Below, one piece after another: positions 34,010 to 44,324 of a DNA stretch of 64,000 nucleotides (the stretch's first letter is position 1; every line of letters starts with the position of its first letter). The notes below the pieces were generated by a model. That model ran no database searches. It was not told the origin of the DNA and saw only the letters and a list, made by a program, of their open reading frames with translations. The stretch spans positions 19,158,782 through 19,222,781 of the forward strand of contig NC_053139.1 in the NCBI RefSeq assembly GCF_016808335.1. Reading direction: 5' to 3'. Source of the DNA: Panicum virgatum. Taxonomy: Eukaryota > Streptophyta > Magnoliopsida > Poales > Poaceae. A program made the position numbers and the translations under genes.

Positions 34010-34293
34010 TTCTTTCAAAGCTGGGCTGGAGCAGTATGCAACCGGGAGCTGCAGCAGCCCTCGCGATTTGGTGGTCGGAAACTCGACGCTTGGTACCTAA
34101 GGAGTACAGGAAGGCCTTTGACGCTCTCGTGTTGCTTATTTCCTGGTCGATCTGGAAGGAACGCAATGAGAGGGTGTTCCGAGGTATCAGTTCCCAAGCG
34201 AGGGTGGTGGTCGATCGGGCGTTAATGGAAGCAAATACTTGGGCTCAGGCAGGCTTTGGGGTGCTCCAAAACCTGTCAGGGTTGCTGCCCTGA
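33775..34293 (+). pseudogene. LINE ORF2 C-terminus, zinc-binding reverse transcriptase domain (zf-RVT)
   Basis: Continues the RT in a second frame: YLWKAKVPP in the RT frame passes to RVKYFAWLALHNRCWTGDR here, with a one-base shift at the C-run near 33835. Motif SDSCVLCDQDVESIDHLLLGC gives the CxxC...HxxxxxC zinc ligand set of plant LINE C-termini. Ends at TGA 34293. The frameshift separates it from RT. Confidence 0.85.
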
Positions 34294-34457
34294 GGGCTGG
34301 TTCTAGGTTGGCATTTGGTCGCAAGATCATCATGTAAATTAAGCCTATTTTCCGTGCTGTGCTGTGTTTTGCTCGGTAAGCCTAGGCTTACGCGGGATGT
34401 ATACCAACTCTTTTCTTCTTAATAAAATACGTGCTAAGCACGATCGCGAAAAAAAAA
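34294..34457 (+). terminator. LINE 3' UTR, polyadenylation signal and poly(A)
   Basis: Contains AATAAA at 34421-34426, a short GC-rich end (GTGCTAAGCACGATCGCG) and a run of A up to 34457. Confidence 0.85.
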
Positions 34458-34469
34458 ACTATAATAGTA
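34458..34469. repeat. LINE target-site duplication, right copy
   Basis: Exact repeat of 2779-2790 (ACTATAATAGTA). Confidence 0.9.
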
Positions 34470-34635
34470 AGGTATGATGTTTTTAGACTTAACATTTCTT
34501 CTACACTCGCACCCGCCCACACCACTACATGGTTGAGTCAAATCATATGTATCTAGGTGGGGTCTTAGAGATGAAAATAAATAGGAGATTAATGACATTC
34601 GTAAAAGGTTAGGTTCAATCTAAAAAAAAATAGGA

Positions 34636-37600
34636 TACGACCATGATGAATTTGTCTCTCTAATCAACACAATATTTCAGGAATTCTTTGTTGCGGGGAA
34701 CAGAGACAATATCAAGTACTATTGAATGGGCAATGGCAGATGTCACACCCTGAAATTTTTGGATTTCAGGATGTGATTAAAATTAAAATTAAAACAATAA
34801 TTTTCTAATAATTTTAAAATTTTCGCAACATTTAATTTTCTTCACAGGGAATTTAGTAAAAATAAATAAAAATTAGTTGTTTTTCTAAATCTAAATGAGG
34901 TTGCTTGTTTGCATTCATGCAGCTTTATATTGTTTTATTGTTTGTGGTTTGATTTTAATTTGAATTCGTGGAGTTTAAATTCAAATCAAATTTGTTGAAT
35001 TTTTTCGTAAAAAGAAAAATAGAAAAAATCTTTTTTGGCCCAACCAGCAGTCTCGTCCATTTCTTTCCTTAACGCACGAGCCAAGAATCCCCTCTCCATC
35101 CCTATATATATATATATGCACCGCCCCCTGCTTATTTTTCTCTGCGCAGAGCTCAAGCCGCCGCCGGCCCTAGGCCCCTCCCTTTTTCCTCCTGCGCCGC
35201 CCTGCACCTGTCGCCGGCCCTGCCCCTGCGTTGCTGCCTGCGCTGCTCCTCCCCGCGCCCCCTGCACGCGATCCCCGCGCGTCCTCCATTCTGAGTGCGC
35301 GCCCAGGTTAACGCCTCTGCCTCTGTGCAGTGCGCCGCCGCCATCCAGCAACGGAAGCGGAGCAGAGCGCCATCGCTTACTGCTGCAGCACCCTGCGCCC
35401 TCTCCCTGCATCCATCTCGTGAGGCACCACGGCACCCAAGTTCCCAAGTCGCTGCCGCGCCTCCTGGCCCGCGCGCCGAGGGCTCCCCGTGCCCCTGCTA
35501 CCGTCCGTCCTCTTCTGAACAGAGCCGCCGCCGCCCCTTTCGGCTTCGAGTCCGGCTGCCATGGTGAGTCTCTGCCGTGGGTAAGACATCAAATGGAACC
35601 CCCTGCCTCTCCTCTCTGTTTTCCCTACTCGCCATGTCCTCCCAGGACTCCAAAATCCAGCGACGGAAGCCACCTGAGGTTCTGTACGCCATGGCCAGAA
35701 ATCCCCAAGCTCTTGCGATTAGGTCCCCAACAGATAATGTAATTTTTGTAGTTTTCTTTGTCTCTTGCAAAAATAGCAGAAAACACCCCAGATTTAATAC
35801 ATCTTTACAACCCAAGCCCACCCATGACCTTTTTCAGATCTACCTCTATCTTTTACCCAATTTGTGAGAACTATTTCTGTGTCTTGCAAAAGATTTCTGC
35901 TAAACCCTGAAGTCTACGGTTAATAGCGACTAGATCTCTAGATCACCGTCTTGCCCATAGATTCATGGTTTTAGGTCCGTTTCGATCCGTTCTTATTGCG
36001 TTAGCTTTGTTTTAGCGTAAACAATATAATTTGTTAGTTTCACACGAATCATATATAGTTGTGCGATTAGATGTTTTCACACGTTTCCTTCAAATTAATT
36101 GTTTAATTAGTTTAATGAAATTCCTACATAGACAATTATATATAAAATTTGACTAAGTTTTACTTTGATTTTATAAATACAAATATAATATGAGTTAAAT
36201 ATAATCTATAGGATAATTCTTTTAAATCCTTTATTTTTGTTTCCCAAATAAAATAAATAAATTTTATAGTTCTTTTGTTTCTTTTATAATATAAATCTTC
36301 CGATAGTTGTTTCTTTTCAACCGTAGCTCCGTTTTCCGCGTTTCTTGCGCTATCGTAACCGTAGCAACGAGCCCTATCTTTTAGTGTATTCTTTTAAGCC
36401 TTTCTTTTGTTTTGGTGTATTGTTCTCAGCTGTACTTGTTGTTTGCTTTGTATGTTTGTCCGATGATGATTGCTTCGAGTAGAAGGATCGTTGCTTGAAG
36501 CTTGAAGAATCAAGAAGCTTGTATGAGCAAGAGCTGAAGAGCAGTAAGAGTAGCTTTTTGTTGGAGCAAGGCAAGTGACCTAACCATTTTTCTATCTATG
36601 CTTATTTATGAGAATACTTGATTTAATTGGAACATGGAAAACCACCCAGGAAAACCATACAACCACAATACTATATGGCTCTGGTCTTGGCTAAGTAATT
36701 AGATGAACTATATGTTGTGTTGGGGTTGTTTGCTTGGTGGTTATGAGTTTGTGTTGTGGAGCGGGTGAAGGAAGCTGCGTCTTCTGAGGGACCGCAACGG
36801 CGGGGACCAACACATACATATAGGGATTCTTTGTAAAGGCCTCGTAGCATCCCTATGCAATCACACCTCGGAAGTGTGATATTGTGCCTATCTAGCACAT
36901 TGCGTGGTTGGGTTCAAAGTTCTTCGGAACTTTTACGCGAATTGTGGTGAAAGTGTACAACCTCTGCAGAGTTAAAACTAACCGGTTAGCCGTGCTCACG
37001 GTCAAGAGCGGCTTGGACCCTCACATGATTAATAAACTTGAAGATGGATATAAATCATATTCTGGTTATTTCTTGTGGCCTTGCTGCGTACCAACCATAA
37101 GTGTACTCACCCTTGCTTACTGCTGCTCAGAAGAAGAAAGTTGTGGTGAAGTCTTTTGAAGATGATGCTGAGTTCTACGCGTACGCAACCCCAGTCGATT
37201 ACCTGTGAAGTTTGAAGCCTTCGTTTCCAGGATAAACTGCATAACTCTAATAGTCTTTTTATTCTTGTAATTCTCTTAGTCGTGATACTGTTACTGATTA
37301 TTCACTTATGATGTCTCTATATGTATGAAACTTGGATCCTAGCATACATATAGCTATGCATTCGATTTTGTCCTTAAAACCGGATGTGACAGCAGAGTTG
37401 CTACGGCACCCGGAATCAATGAAATTAGCAAGGGAGGAGGTTAAGACGGTTATTGGCGATAAAAGGCGAGTTGACGAGTCAGACATTAGCCGACTTCCAT
37501 ATCTACGAGCTGTGGTAAAAGAAACACTTCGACTCCATCCCGTTGTTCCCCTAGCATTCCAACGAGCAATGGCTCCCGTGCACGTAGAAGGATACACCAT

Positions 37601-37937
37601 CCCTAAAGGAACCAACATAATAATAAACATATGGGCAATTAATCGACACCATAACACTTGGGTTGAGCCGGATAAGTTTATGCCTAAGAGGTTCATCGAC
37701 AAAGACATCAGCTTCTCGGGTAAGGACTTTGAGTTCATCCCATTTAGTGTCGGACGACGCACATGCCTTGGAGTGCCGTTGGCTGATAGAATGCTGAATC
37801 TGATACTTGGGTCATTGTTGTACCACTTTGATTGGACGCTCGATGCCAAGGACAGTGTTATTGATATGACCGAAAAGTATGGAGCCGTGGTTTGCATGGC
37901 TACTCCACTCAGGCTTATAGCTAAGCGTGAAGAGTAA
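34636..37937 (+). pseudogene. Cytochrome P450 (CYP76-like) pseudogene, C-terminal half, split by a solo LTR
   Basis: 34636-34740 reads GYDHDEFVSLINTIFQEFF then VAGNRD, the I-helix region, followed by a two-base deletion before SSTIEWAMA. The solo LTR (34741-37391) then intervenes, and at 37392 the reading continues (AELLRHPESMKLAREEVKT). Later motifs: KETLRLHP (ExxR of the K-helix), a PERF-type segment (MPKRFIDKD), and the heme loop FSVGRRTCLGVPLA with the Cys thiolate ligand, ending at TAA 37937. CLGVPLADRMLNLILGSLLY suggests the CYP76 family (inference). Plant P450s are ER-bound mono-oxygenases. The N-terminal half, including the membrane anchor, is absent, so the gene is dead. Confidence 0.88.
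34741..37391 (+). mobile_element. Solo LTR (2651 bp) inside the P450 pseudogene
   Basis: Begins TGTCACACCC and ends GGATGTGACA (inverted TGTCACA/TGTGACA ends). It is flanked by the 5-bp duplication GCAGA (34736-34740 and 37392-37396). There is no internal retroviral coding sequence. It contains a TATA-like CCTATATATATATATATGC at 35101 followed by GC-rich leader DNA, so the sense strand is plus. Loosely similar in plan to the LTRs at 52475-55883 and 62355-64000. Long open frames in its GC-rich part are not supported as genes. Confidence 0.9.
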
Positions 37938-38330
37938 ATGATAACTCTCCGTACCTGCAAGAAGTCGATGGCATCATCACGATTATTGCAAAACAAGAGG
38001 AGGTATTTCGGGGTATAAGAATGATGTTGTGGAATTACTGAGCACATGTGCCTATATTATTGTTGTAATAAATCTAGGCCTAATAATAAGACCTATGTAT
38101 ATTTCATGTCAGTAAAGGGTGAACAGCGTAATACCTTTTACCTTATTAATACAGTCAGTGTTTTTAGTGAGACATCTTCTTATTAATTAGCCTGTGTTTA
38201 TTTATTTTACCCTCTGTAGTGACATAAATATATGTGCAAGTGGGGTGAATTGTATATGGTGGCCCTCTCCACTCCCACAGAAGCCCCAAAAAAGTTTGTA
38301 GCCTTATATGGCAGTCCACAAACTAACACA
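37938..38330. other. P450 3' flank
   Basis: AT-rich. Presumably former 3' UTR of the P450. No gene seen. Confidence 0.4.
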
Positions 38331-38682
38331 TGTTTTGGCTGGCTTCCTAGCAACCCATGTCATGGGTATTGGATCATTAGGGTAGAGACACGCTAGAGGG
38401 CAGGGTCTAGCCCTACTGCTCCGGCGGCTTGGACACGACAGAGGACAGGGTAGGCCCTGCTGCTCCGGCGGCTTGGAGAATTGGGGGATTTAGGATTGAT
38501 TCTTCTTCCTTGATTGATTAGATTGATACATCTCCTCTCTTTATATAGAGTGACTTACTTGACCCCTAAGACTTCTAATCTTATCCCCAACAAACCCTAA
38601 AGTACTGGTGGTGCTACAGTACCGCGGCGCTACAGTACTTGGGCCCATATGGCCCAATAAGCCTAGTTGACCACCCATAACA
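38331..38682 (-). mobile_element. Small solo LTR (352 bp), copia- or TRIM-like, minus orientation
   Basis: Plus-strand limits TGTTTTGGCT and CCACCCATAACA give TGTT/AACA inverted ends. Flanks ACACA and ACCCA are a possible 5-bp duplication with one mismatch. On the minus strand it has a CTATATAAAGAGAGG TATA box in mid-element. Internally CTGCTCCGGCGGCTTGGA occurs twice (about 38418 and 38459). No internal coding region is present. Confidence 0.6.
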
Positions 38683-39112
38683 ACCCAGAAAATATAATAT
38701 TTTGGTTCCATTTTTCTAGACATAACACAACATTAATTAACTGTCTCTCAAATACATGAGTGTGATACTATGGAGGATGTTTATTTATTTCACATTGGAA
38801 ATAGCCAAAGGCCTGGCCCAAAATTATATGCTCCTATATTGCGTTTTATTTATAAATCATTGACTAGCGTATCGATGTCCAATGCGTCATTCAATTTTAC
38901 TTTTCCAGTTTCAAATTCAGTTCATGCCTTCTACGAACTGGATTAAAAAACAAAGTTAAAGCTGGTTTGAAAAGGTATGAGAATAGAAGGTTCAACTCAA
39001 TCTCAATTCTCAACAAGAAGTTAAGGTAAGAATGAGTGATCCTGATAATGGTAGTGGATAGATTTATTTTATTATGTTTGTTGCTATATAATACTACATG
39101 ATAGACTCATAC

Positions 39113-39161
<49 letters not shown>

Positions 39162-39203
39162 TATTATTATTACTATTATTATTATTATTGCTGCTGCTGC
39201 TGC
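39113..39203. repeat. Microsatellite (ATT)n followed by (GCT)n
   Basis: About 75 bases of ATT/TTA repeats with two single-base interruptions (ACT) and then about five GCT units. Confidence 0.97.
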
Positions 39204-39501
39204 ATTTCGATACCTAAGTTCAAGGCGGCAAGGTTTTGAGTTTTCAGATTGGAGAAACTGGAGTGACAGATTACTTATTCAGCAAGGCGCGCATTTGGAT
39301 TGTAAGACCAGGGTTTTGATTAGGTGTTCAATTGGACATAAAATCAACTCCTGATCTTTATATTCCCAATAACAAGTCGAATCTCGTAAACATGTCCGTA
39401 CGTGCGAGTGAAAGTGTCTGAAACCATGTTCGCATCGTTGATGAGATGACTGGAAAATTTGCGTTCATCCGTAAATGAATTGCCTTTCGGGAACCAACAT
39501 C

Positions 39502-39720
39502 TAGGGATGAAAGTGGGACGGATATTTCCCGACTATCCAACCGAATATGTATCCGGATACCGGTTAGATATTCGGATAGCTTGATTGGATACCCGATATC
39601 CGTATCCGATAATGTCTCGGATACCGGATATGGATACGGGATGCTTAGTATCCGTTGGATATCCGATATCCAACCGGATATATACTCAAATACCCGAGTC
39701 ATTATCCGAGGTCACACGAA
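39502..39720. repeat. hAT-like terminus with GGATA/TATCC subterminal repeats
   Basis: TAGGGATGAAAGTGGGACGG at 39502 resembles Ac/Ds-type hAT ends. It is followed by a dense field of GGATA, TATCCG and GATATCC words on both strands up to about 39710. No matching opposite end was found, so this may be one end of a decayed element. Confidence 0.4.
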
Positions 39721-41707
39721 AACGGGCTTCAAAATCGCATATGAAATCTATTTTGGACATTCTATATATGGATGGAAAGCCCAAAAAATAATCTTTTCGA
39801 CCCAACTAATTTAATTTGATTTTTTCAAAACTATTTGTGAATTATTGATTTTTTTATCAATAATTTAGAAAAAATTCTAGTAAAATAAAATATTGTTATG
39901 TTGTCCGAAAATTACAAATAAGTTACCTAGACCACAATATACATAGAAAAGTAACCTCAAGTCAGTATATAAAAATAATAAAGTGAACTATTATTAATGT
40001 TCAAAATTGGATCATATTTCGGTGATTTCACGTGTAACGTAGACAAAGAGTGGAAGCCAAGTGGAGTTTTTTGTTCAAACTTTTTGAAGATAATGCGTGG
40101 ATCATGGACATATGTTGCCCTTCTGTAAAATATCTTAAATTTCTGAGGCTATATAGTAGAATTGGGGTCGCCAATGCTGCTGTATAAGTTATGAAGCCAA
40201 TGCCATGGAGCATGGCATAATTCAAGTTTGTCAGTGTGAAAATTCCCAGAGGGCGCCTTCTTTGCCTTTTGCGGGAGCGCTTGGGCAACCTTTTTGTCCT
40301 GATTTTCCTTGTCAAGCGGTTTGCTTTTGTGCCCATTTTTGTTATGTGGGTGCGCTCATAAGAAAGAGGAACCTTTCAACTTGTTGTGGGTACTAAAGAA
40401 CGGAATTTCAACTCAAAATGAGTCTATAGCTTCAACCTGTCGAGCTGTCAGAACTTCGGTTTCCTGGCCCAATAAACCAGACTGTTATAAGAATTATTTC
40501 TGTATGCAGTAGTGTCCTTGATTTTCAGTGATCTCGAATCATTCAGCAATATTTGTGTGTTTAGTTACTAAATCTTTTCTGTGTTGTTAGTTTAAAGCTA
40601 GTTGTATTCATGTGCAGTTTTTTTCTGTTCTTCTTTAAATCTGAATTTTGTAACTTGTGATAGAGAACTAAAGTATTGTTTTCACACTAATAAGGTTTTG
40701 TTGTGTAACTTAGCAGTAGACATCAACTACATGATTGATTGTAGTTCAATTTGCGTTAGTAGCCCTTGATTAGACATGTGTGTGTGTTTTTTCTGAATCC
40801 TATAGCGGCTAATCAAGCTTTGTACAGCTGTGCTCTTTATCTATTCAGTTTATTGGTGCTGCAGTAGCAGTGTTCAGAACTGTCACTTGTCATATTTATA
40901 TGCTATTATTCAATTCCAAATCTGGAACTAGATTCCAAAGTCTAAAACTACAAATATGTTTATTTGGTAGACTAAGTTGAAGGACCGGAGTTAATATGTC
41001 ATTAATCATTATGGCCTTTACTATCTCTTTGCTCTTTTTTTCTTTTAAAAAACTGAATATGCCTTAAGTGCTGTAGAACTTGGAGTGCATTTCCTGGTGT
41101 GTGTTACATTACTGAAGTTCTATATTTGAGCTTTTCAATTGTTTTTCTCATGAGTAGCCTTGATACCTATCAACGCCTTCTTGCTTTTGCCTCAAATTAA
41201 TATTGCAAATATATTGTTAGATCATGCTATTGGAAACTTCCATCCAAATACTCCTTCGCGAAACATCACTTTAACTTAATTGTCAGATTAATTAAATAAT
41301 TTTTTGGTTTCAAGATACGCGCTTACTGAAGTTAGCATCTATTTATACAAGTTCAAAGCTAAAGCAACTAGCAGATCTCATACCCTTTGTGCCTAGAATG
41401 TTTATATCATTTTTATGCACCCGTGTTGTTTTATGATGTAAGAGATAATATTTCTGATTAAAGCAAGCTTTTTGTTGAACCCCATGAATATATGTATGTG
41501 TGATTATGACTATGTTCTGTACCTTCCATGCAAATAGTTTAGTGTTCTTCCTTTATGGAGGAGTAAGCAATTTTTTAGCAATAAAAATCTTTTCTAGCAA
41601 AAAAGTTTCTGGAATATTTTTATCTGCTCTTGTTTGCATTGGTCCTCTTGTGCTCCTAATCTCTATGGTTAAATTTGATCTGATGGCATTGCTGTATCAC
41701 TCTGCAG

Positions 41708-42977
41708 CCATTGACTACACTGTGCATGAAGGCAGACTATACCACTCCTGTTGATTCTGTCACTGCTACAGAGCAAGCAGGTGTTGAACTTGAAGAGCCA
41801 GCCATTGTGGCACCTGCCAATGAAGAGATAAATACAGCGCAGGAGGTTGCTCCTCAACAAAAGTGTGCAAAAATACATGACTTTTGCCTAGGGATTCCTT
41901 TTGGTATGATTTCATATTTGTTCTAGCAAATTTTAGTGTGAATACCTTTAAGCCGAAGCTAGTCATTACTTTAGTCTTATTTATATAGTTTGTTTCTTTT
42001 ACTTTTATATAGTTTGTTTCTTTTACTTTTGAATGATATCTTCTATTTCTTCTATTTTTCCATGCCTCAGATATTCTATCATTAGATATAACTGAGGAAG
42101 AGTTGTATATCTCAACCTTTTTGTGAGCTTGTTAATTTCTTTAATATTATGCTACCCTTCATTGTTCCATATTCTCTTCAAAAAGTTCATTAGTACTAAC
42201 AACATGCACTTTCCGTCTTTCAGGTGGATTTCTGTTTTCTATGGGCCTTATTGGATTTCTATTTTGGAGGACTCCTGTGAGTCTTACTTTCGGTGTCGCA
42301 CCTGGCCTTGCTATATTAGCCCTTGGCGTGCTTAGCCTTAAGGTTTGGAGAAGTGGAAAATCCAGCTTGCCATTCATACTGGCACAAGCGGGTAGTTTGC
42401 TTTTTCCAATATAGCATCTTATCAGATTTCATTGAATCAAAGTGAAGAGTTCCTGTGCAAGTTGACTATCTGATAGGTCTTCTTAGACGTATTTCTGAGG
42501 AGGCAATATGATAACTTCCCTAAAATCTTGGTCCTGCTGATTATCTGCTACCATAATCCGAATTGAAGTTCTGCATGTGGAAAATTATGAAATTTAATCT
42601 GTGATGCTCATCATTTGCAGGTGTTGCTGCTGCGGTCGCTTGGAAACACTGTCAGGCATACACTATAGTAAATCAAACTGTAATTTTTTTTTGAAAATTA
42701 GTCAAACTGTAATTTGGTTATCAAGGACCACTTTGATTCACTTTCTGATCTATTTTACTCTTTTGTGATAGACGAAGAAGCTACTTCCCTGGGGCTTCTA
42801 TGCTGCACTCAGGTACTACTAACCTCAATTCTGTGTCTTGTTTCAAAGTTATGTTCATACCTCCACTATCTTTGAAAACCTGTTGCTTTCACCAGTGTTG
42901 CAATGATCTGCTTCTACTCCTACGTTCTCCTTGCTGGAGGGAATCCGCCTCCAAAGAAGGCAAAAGCTGCTGCTTGA
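41708..42977 (+). CDS. FAX1-like: FATTY ACID EXPORT (FAX/TMEM14) plastid envelope protein, 3' five exons
   Basis: Five exons with GT/AG borders: 41708-41903, 42224-42391, 42621-42667, 42772-42812 and 42896-42977. Together they give 534 bases, 177 codons plus stop, with no internal stop. An acidic linker leads into KIHDFCLGIPFG, then four membrane stretches typical of Tmemb_14: GGFLFSMGLIGFLF, LTFGVAPGLAILALGVLSL, the AAAVAWKHCQAY region and VAMICFYSYVLLAGG. The protein ends NPPPKKAKAAA. KVWRSGKSSLPFILAQAG and LLPWGFYAA are FAX1-type landmarks. FAX1 moves fatty acids across the inner plastid envelope. The exon for the transit peptide and start codon was not found upstream, so the gene is partial or 5'-broken. 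The intact downstream frame and splice sites argue for recent or present function. Confidence 0.85.
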
Positions 42978-44324
42978 TTGTCTTGAAGACCTTTCACTCA
43001 AGCTTCTCATAATTGTACTAATGTTGATGATAGGGTTACGGTTTTCTTTATGTTGGTGAATACTGAACACAAAATTGCGTTGTAGCATCTGTACTAAGTG
43101 AAAGACCGAGTATAGATAAAATTTTCCCTTATTTTACATGACTGTTGTTTTATTTATACACCAATAACATCACTCTTTACCTCCAATCAAGCAAAAAAAA
43201 ACGACTTTTGTAGAACAGTAGAAGCAGCTCCATATATTCCCTTTTTTATTGTTTCAGATAACCTTAAATGCCATTTCCTTACCGATTTAACCCCTGAATG
43301 AGTAAGCTTAAAAAGCCGTACTCTTGTCTTCACTATCTAATGGCAACTAACTTTTGTTTCTTCTAATAATAAAGGTTATGCTTTAATTTCTTTATTCTGA
43401 AAGAATGCAGTGGTTCTGCCAATTCCTCGAGAAGGGGTGAGAGCATCAGTGCCGATCCGAATGGTCCAGTTTACAGTGTGCATAGTGGCATTGCTTGCCA
43501 CCCCAGCTACTCCTCATAACCTGTTCTCGTCTAAATTTTGTAGAGAAAAGTCTATTTCACCCCTCTGAACTTGACAGTGAATATGAAAAATCCCCTTGAA
43601 CTCAAATACTAGAAATTTAGTGAATCTGAAAACCACCTTGAACTCAAATACTAGAAATTTTGCGTACCTAAACTTTCAATACGGGTCAAATTATCCCCTT
43701 TACCAGGTCAGAGCTGTTTCGCATATGGTCTTGCTGATGTGGTACTTGGCCCACATGTCCGAACCCACGTGTCGCAGTGGACCCTGTTTGTCATAAACTT
43801 ATCCCCTCCCCCTCTCCTCTCCCTCCTCCCTCCGTCGTTGCTACGTAGCATCGTGGGCCACCGCGGCGGCCTCTTGGCTCCCGGTGGTGGGGCTTGCCGG
43901 CGTGGGCCGTCCCTTTCACGGCTCTCCCCCTCTCCCTCTCCAATTCAGAGACAATTCACAGATGGAGCATGATGTATGGCGAGGGTGCAGCACCCAAGCG
44001 AGGACGTGGCGCCAGCTGTTCGGCGTGGCCCGCACTGGCCCGGCGACCGTACACACCGCGCGGCAGTGGCCTCCCTTGATCCCTTCCACCAACTCCTGGC
44101 CTACTCCGATTGGCAGCAGCTCCGGCAATGTCTCGGATTCCAAGCGCGATTCGGAACGATTTCCGAATCCGACTGCGATCACCAGCAGGGGTTCCCTCCA
44201 TATAACCCCCCCCCCCCCCCCCCCCCCCCGAGCCTCCCCTGTTGATCTGTGTGATTCGTGACATCCAGTTCGCAAGCGTGCAGTTGCAGAGTGCAGACAG
44301 ACACGACCAAACCTCGCCGCCGCC
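42978..44324. other. Spacer between FAX-like gene and kinase gene
   Basis: 42978-43130 is probably FAX 3' UTR. 43540-43700 has short direct repeats (CTTGAACTCAAATACTAGAAATTT twice, about 43598 and 43639) of the kind found at ends of old grass repeats. 43730-44200 is GC- and CT-rich without a supported gene. A 24-base C run lies at 44206-44229. Confidence 0.45.
44206..44229. repeat. Poly(C) run of 24 bases
   Basis: Uninterrupted C from 44206 to 44229, about 95 bases upstream of the kinase ATG. Its length may be a sequencing estimate. Confidence 0.9.

Larger units (their letters stand above)
2791..34457 (+). mobile_element. L1-type LINE retrotransposon, full-length, interrupted by two large nested elements
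   Basis: The element starts just after a 12-bp target duplication and ends in poly(A) followed by the second copy of that duplication. It contains an ORF1 with zinc knuckle and DUF4283-like domain, an AP-endonuclease, a reverse transcriptase with YADD, a C-terminal zinc-binding domain and an AATAAA signal at 34421. Subtracting the gypsy insertion (4477-17156 with one TSD) and the MULE (about 12 kb) leaves about 7 kb, a normal full length for a plant L1. Both ORFs carry stops and frameshifts, so it is dead. Confidence 0.93.
38683..41707. other. AT-rich spacer without a recognised gene
   Basis: Apart from the microsatellite and the hAT-like repeats this is AT-rich. A short denser segment (about 40200-40340) has open frames on both strands, for example a minus-strand frame with a basic start (KRLPKRSRKRQRRRPLG) and a hydrophobic middle, but no family was recognised. 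The promoter and first exon of the FAX-like gene would be expected here but were not found. Confidence 0.45.

Noticed and set aside
35035..35742. 235-codon frame in the solo LTR in the P450
   Set aside because: Lies in the GC-rich leader of the LTR and has only Pro/Ser/Arg-rich sequence.
44206..44229. Poly(C) as a possible regulatory switch of the kinase gene
   Set aside because: Single homopolymer of uncertain length with no other support, so kept only as a simple repeat.
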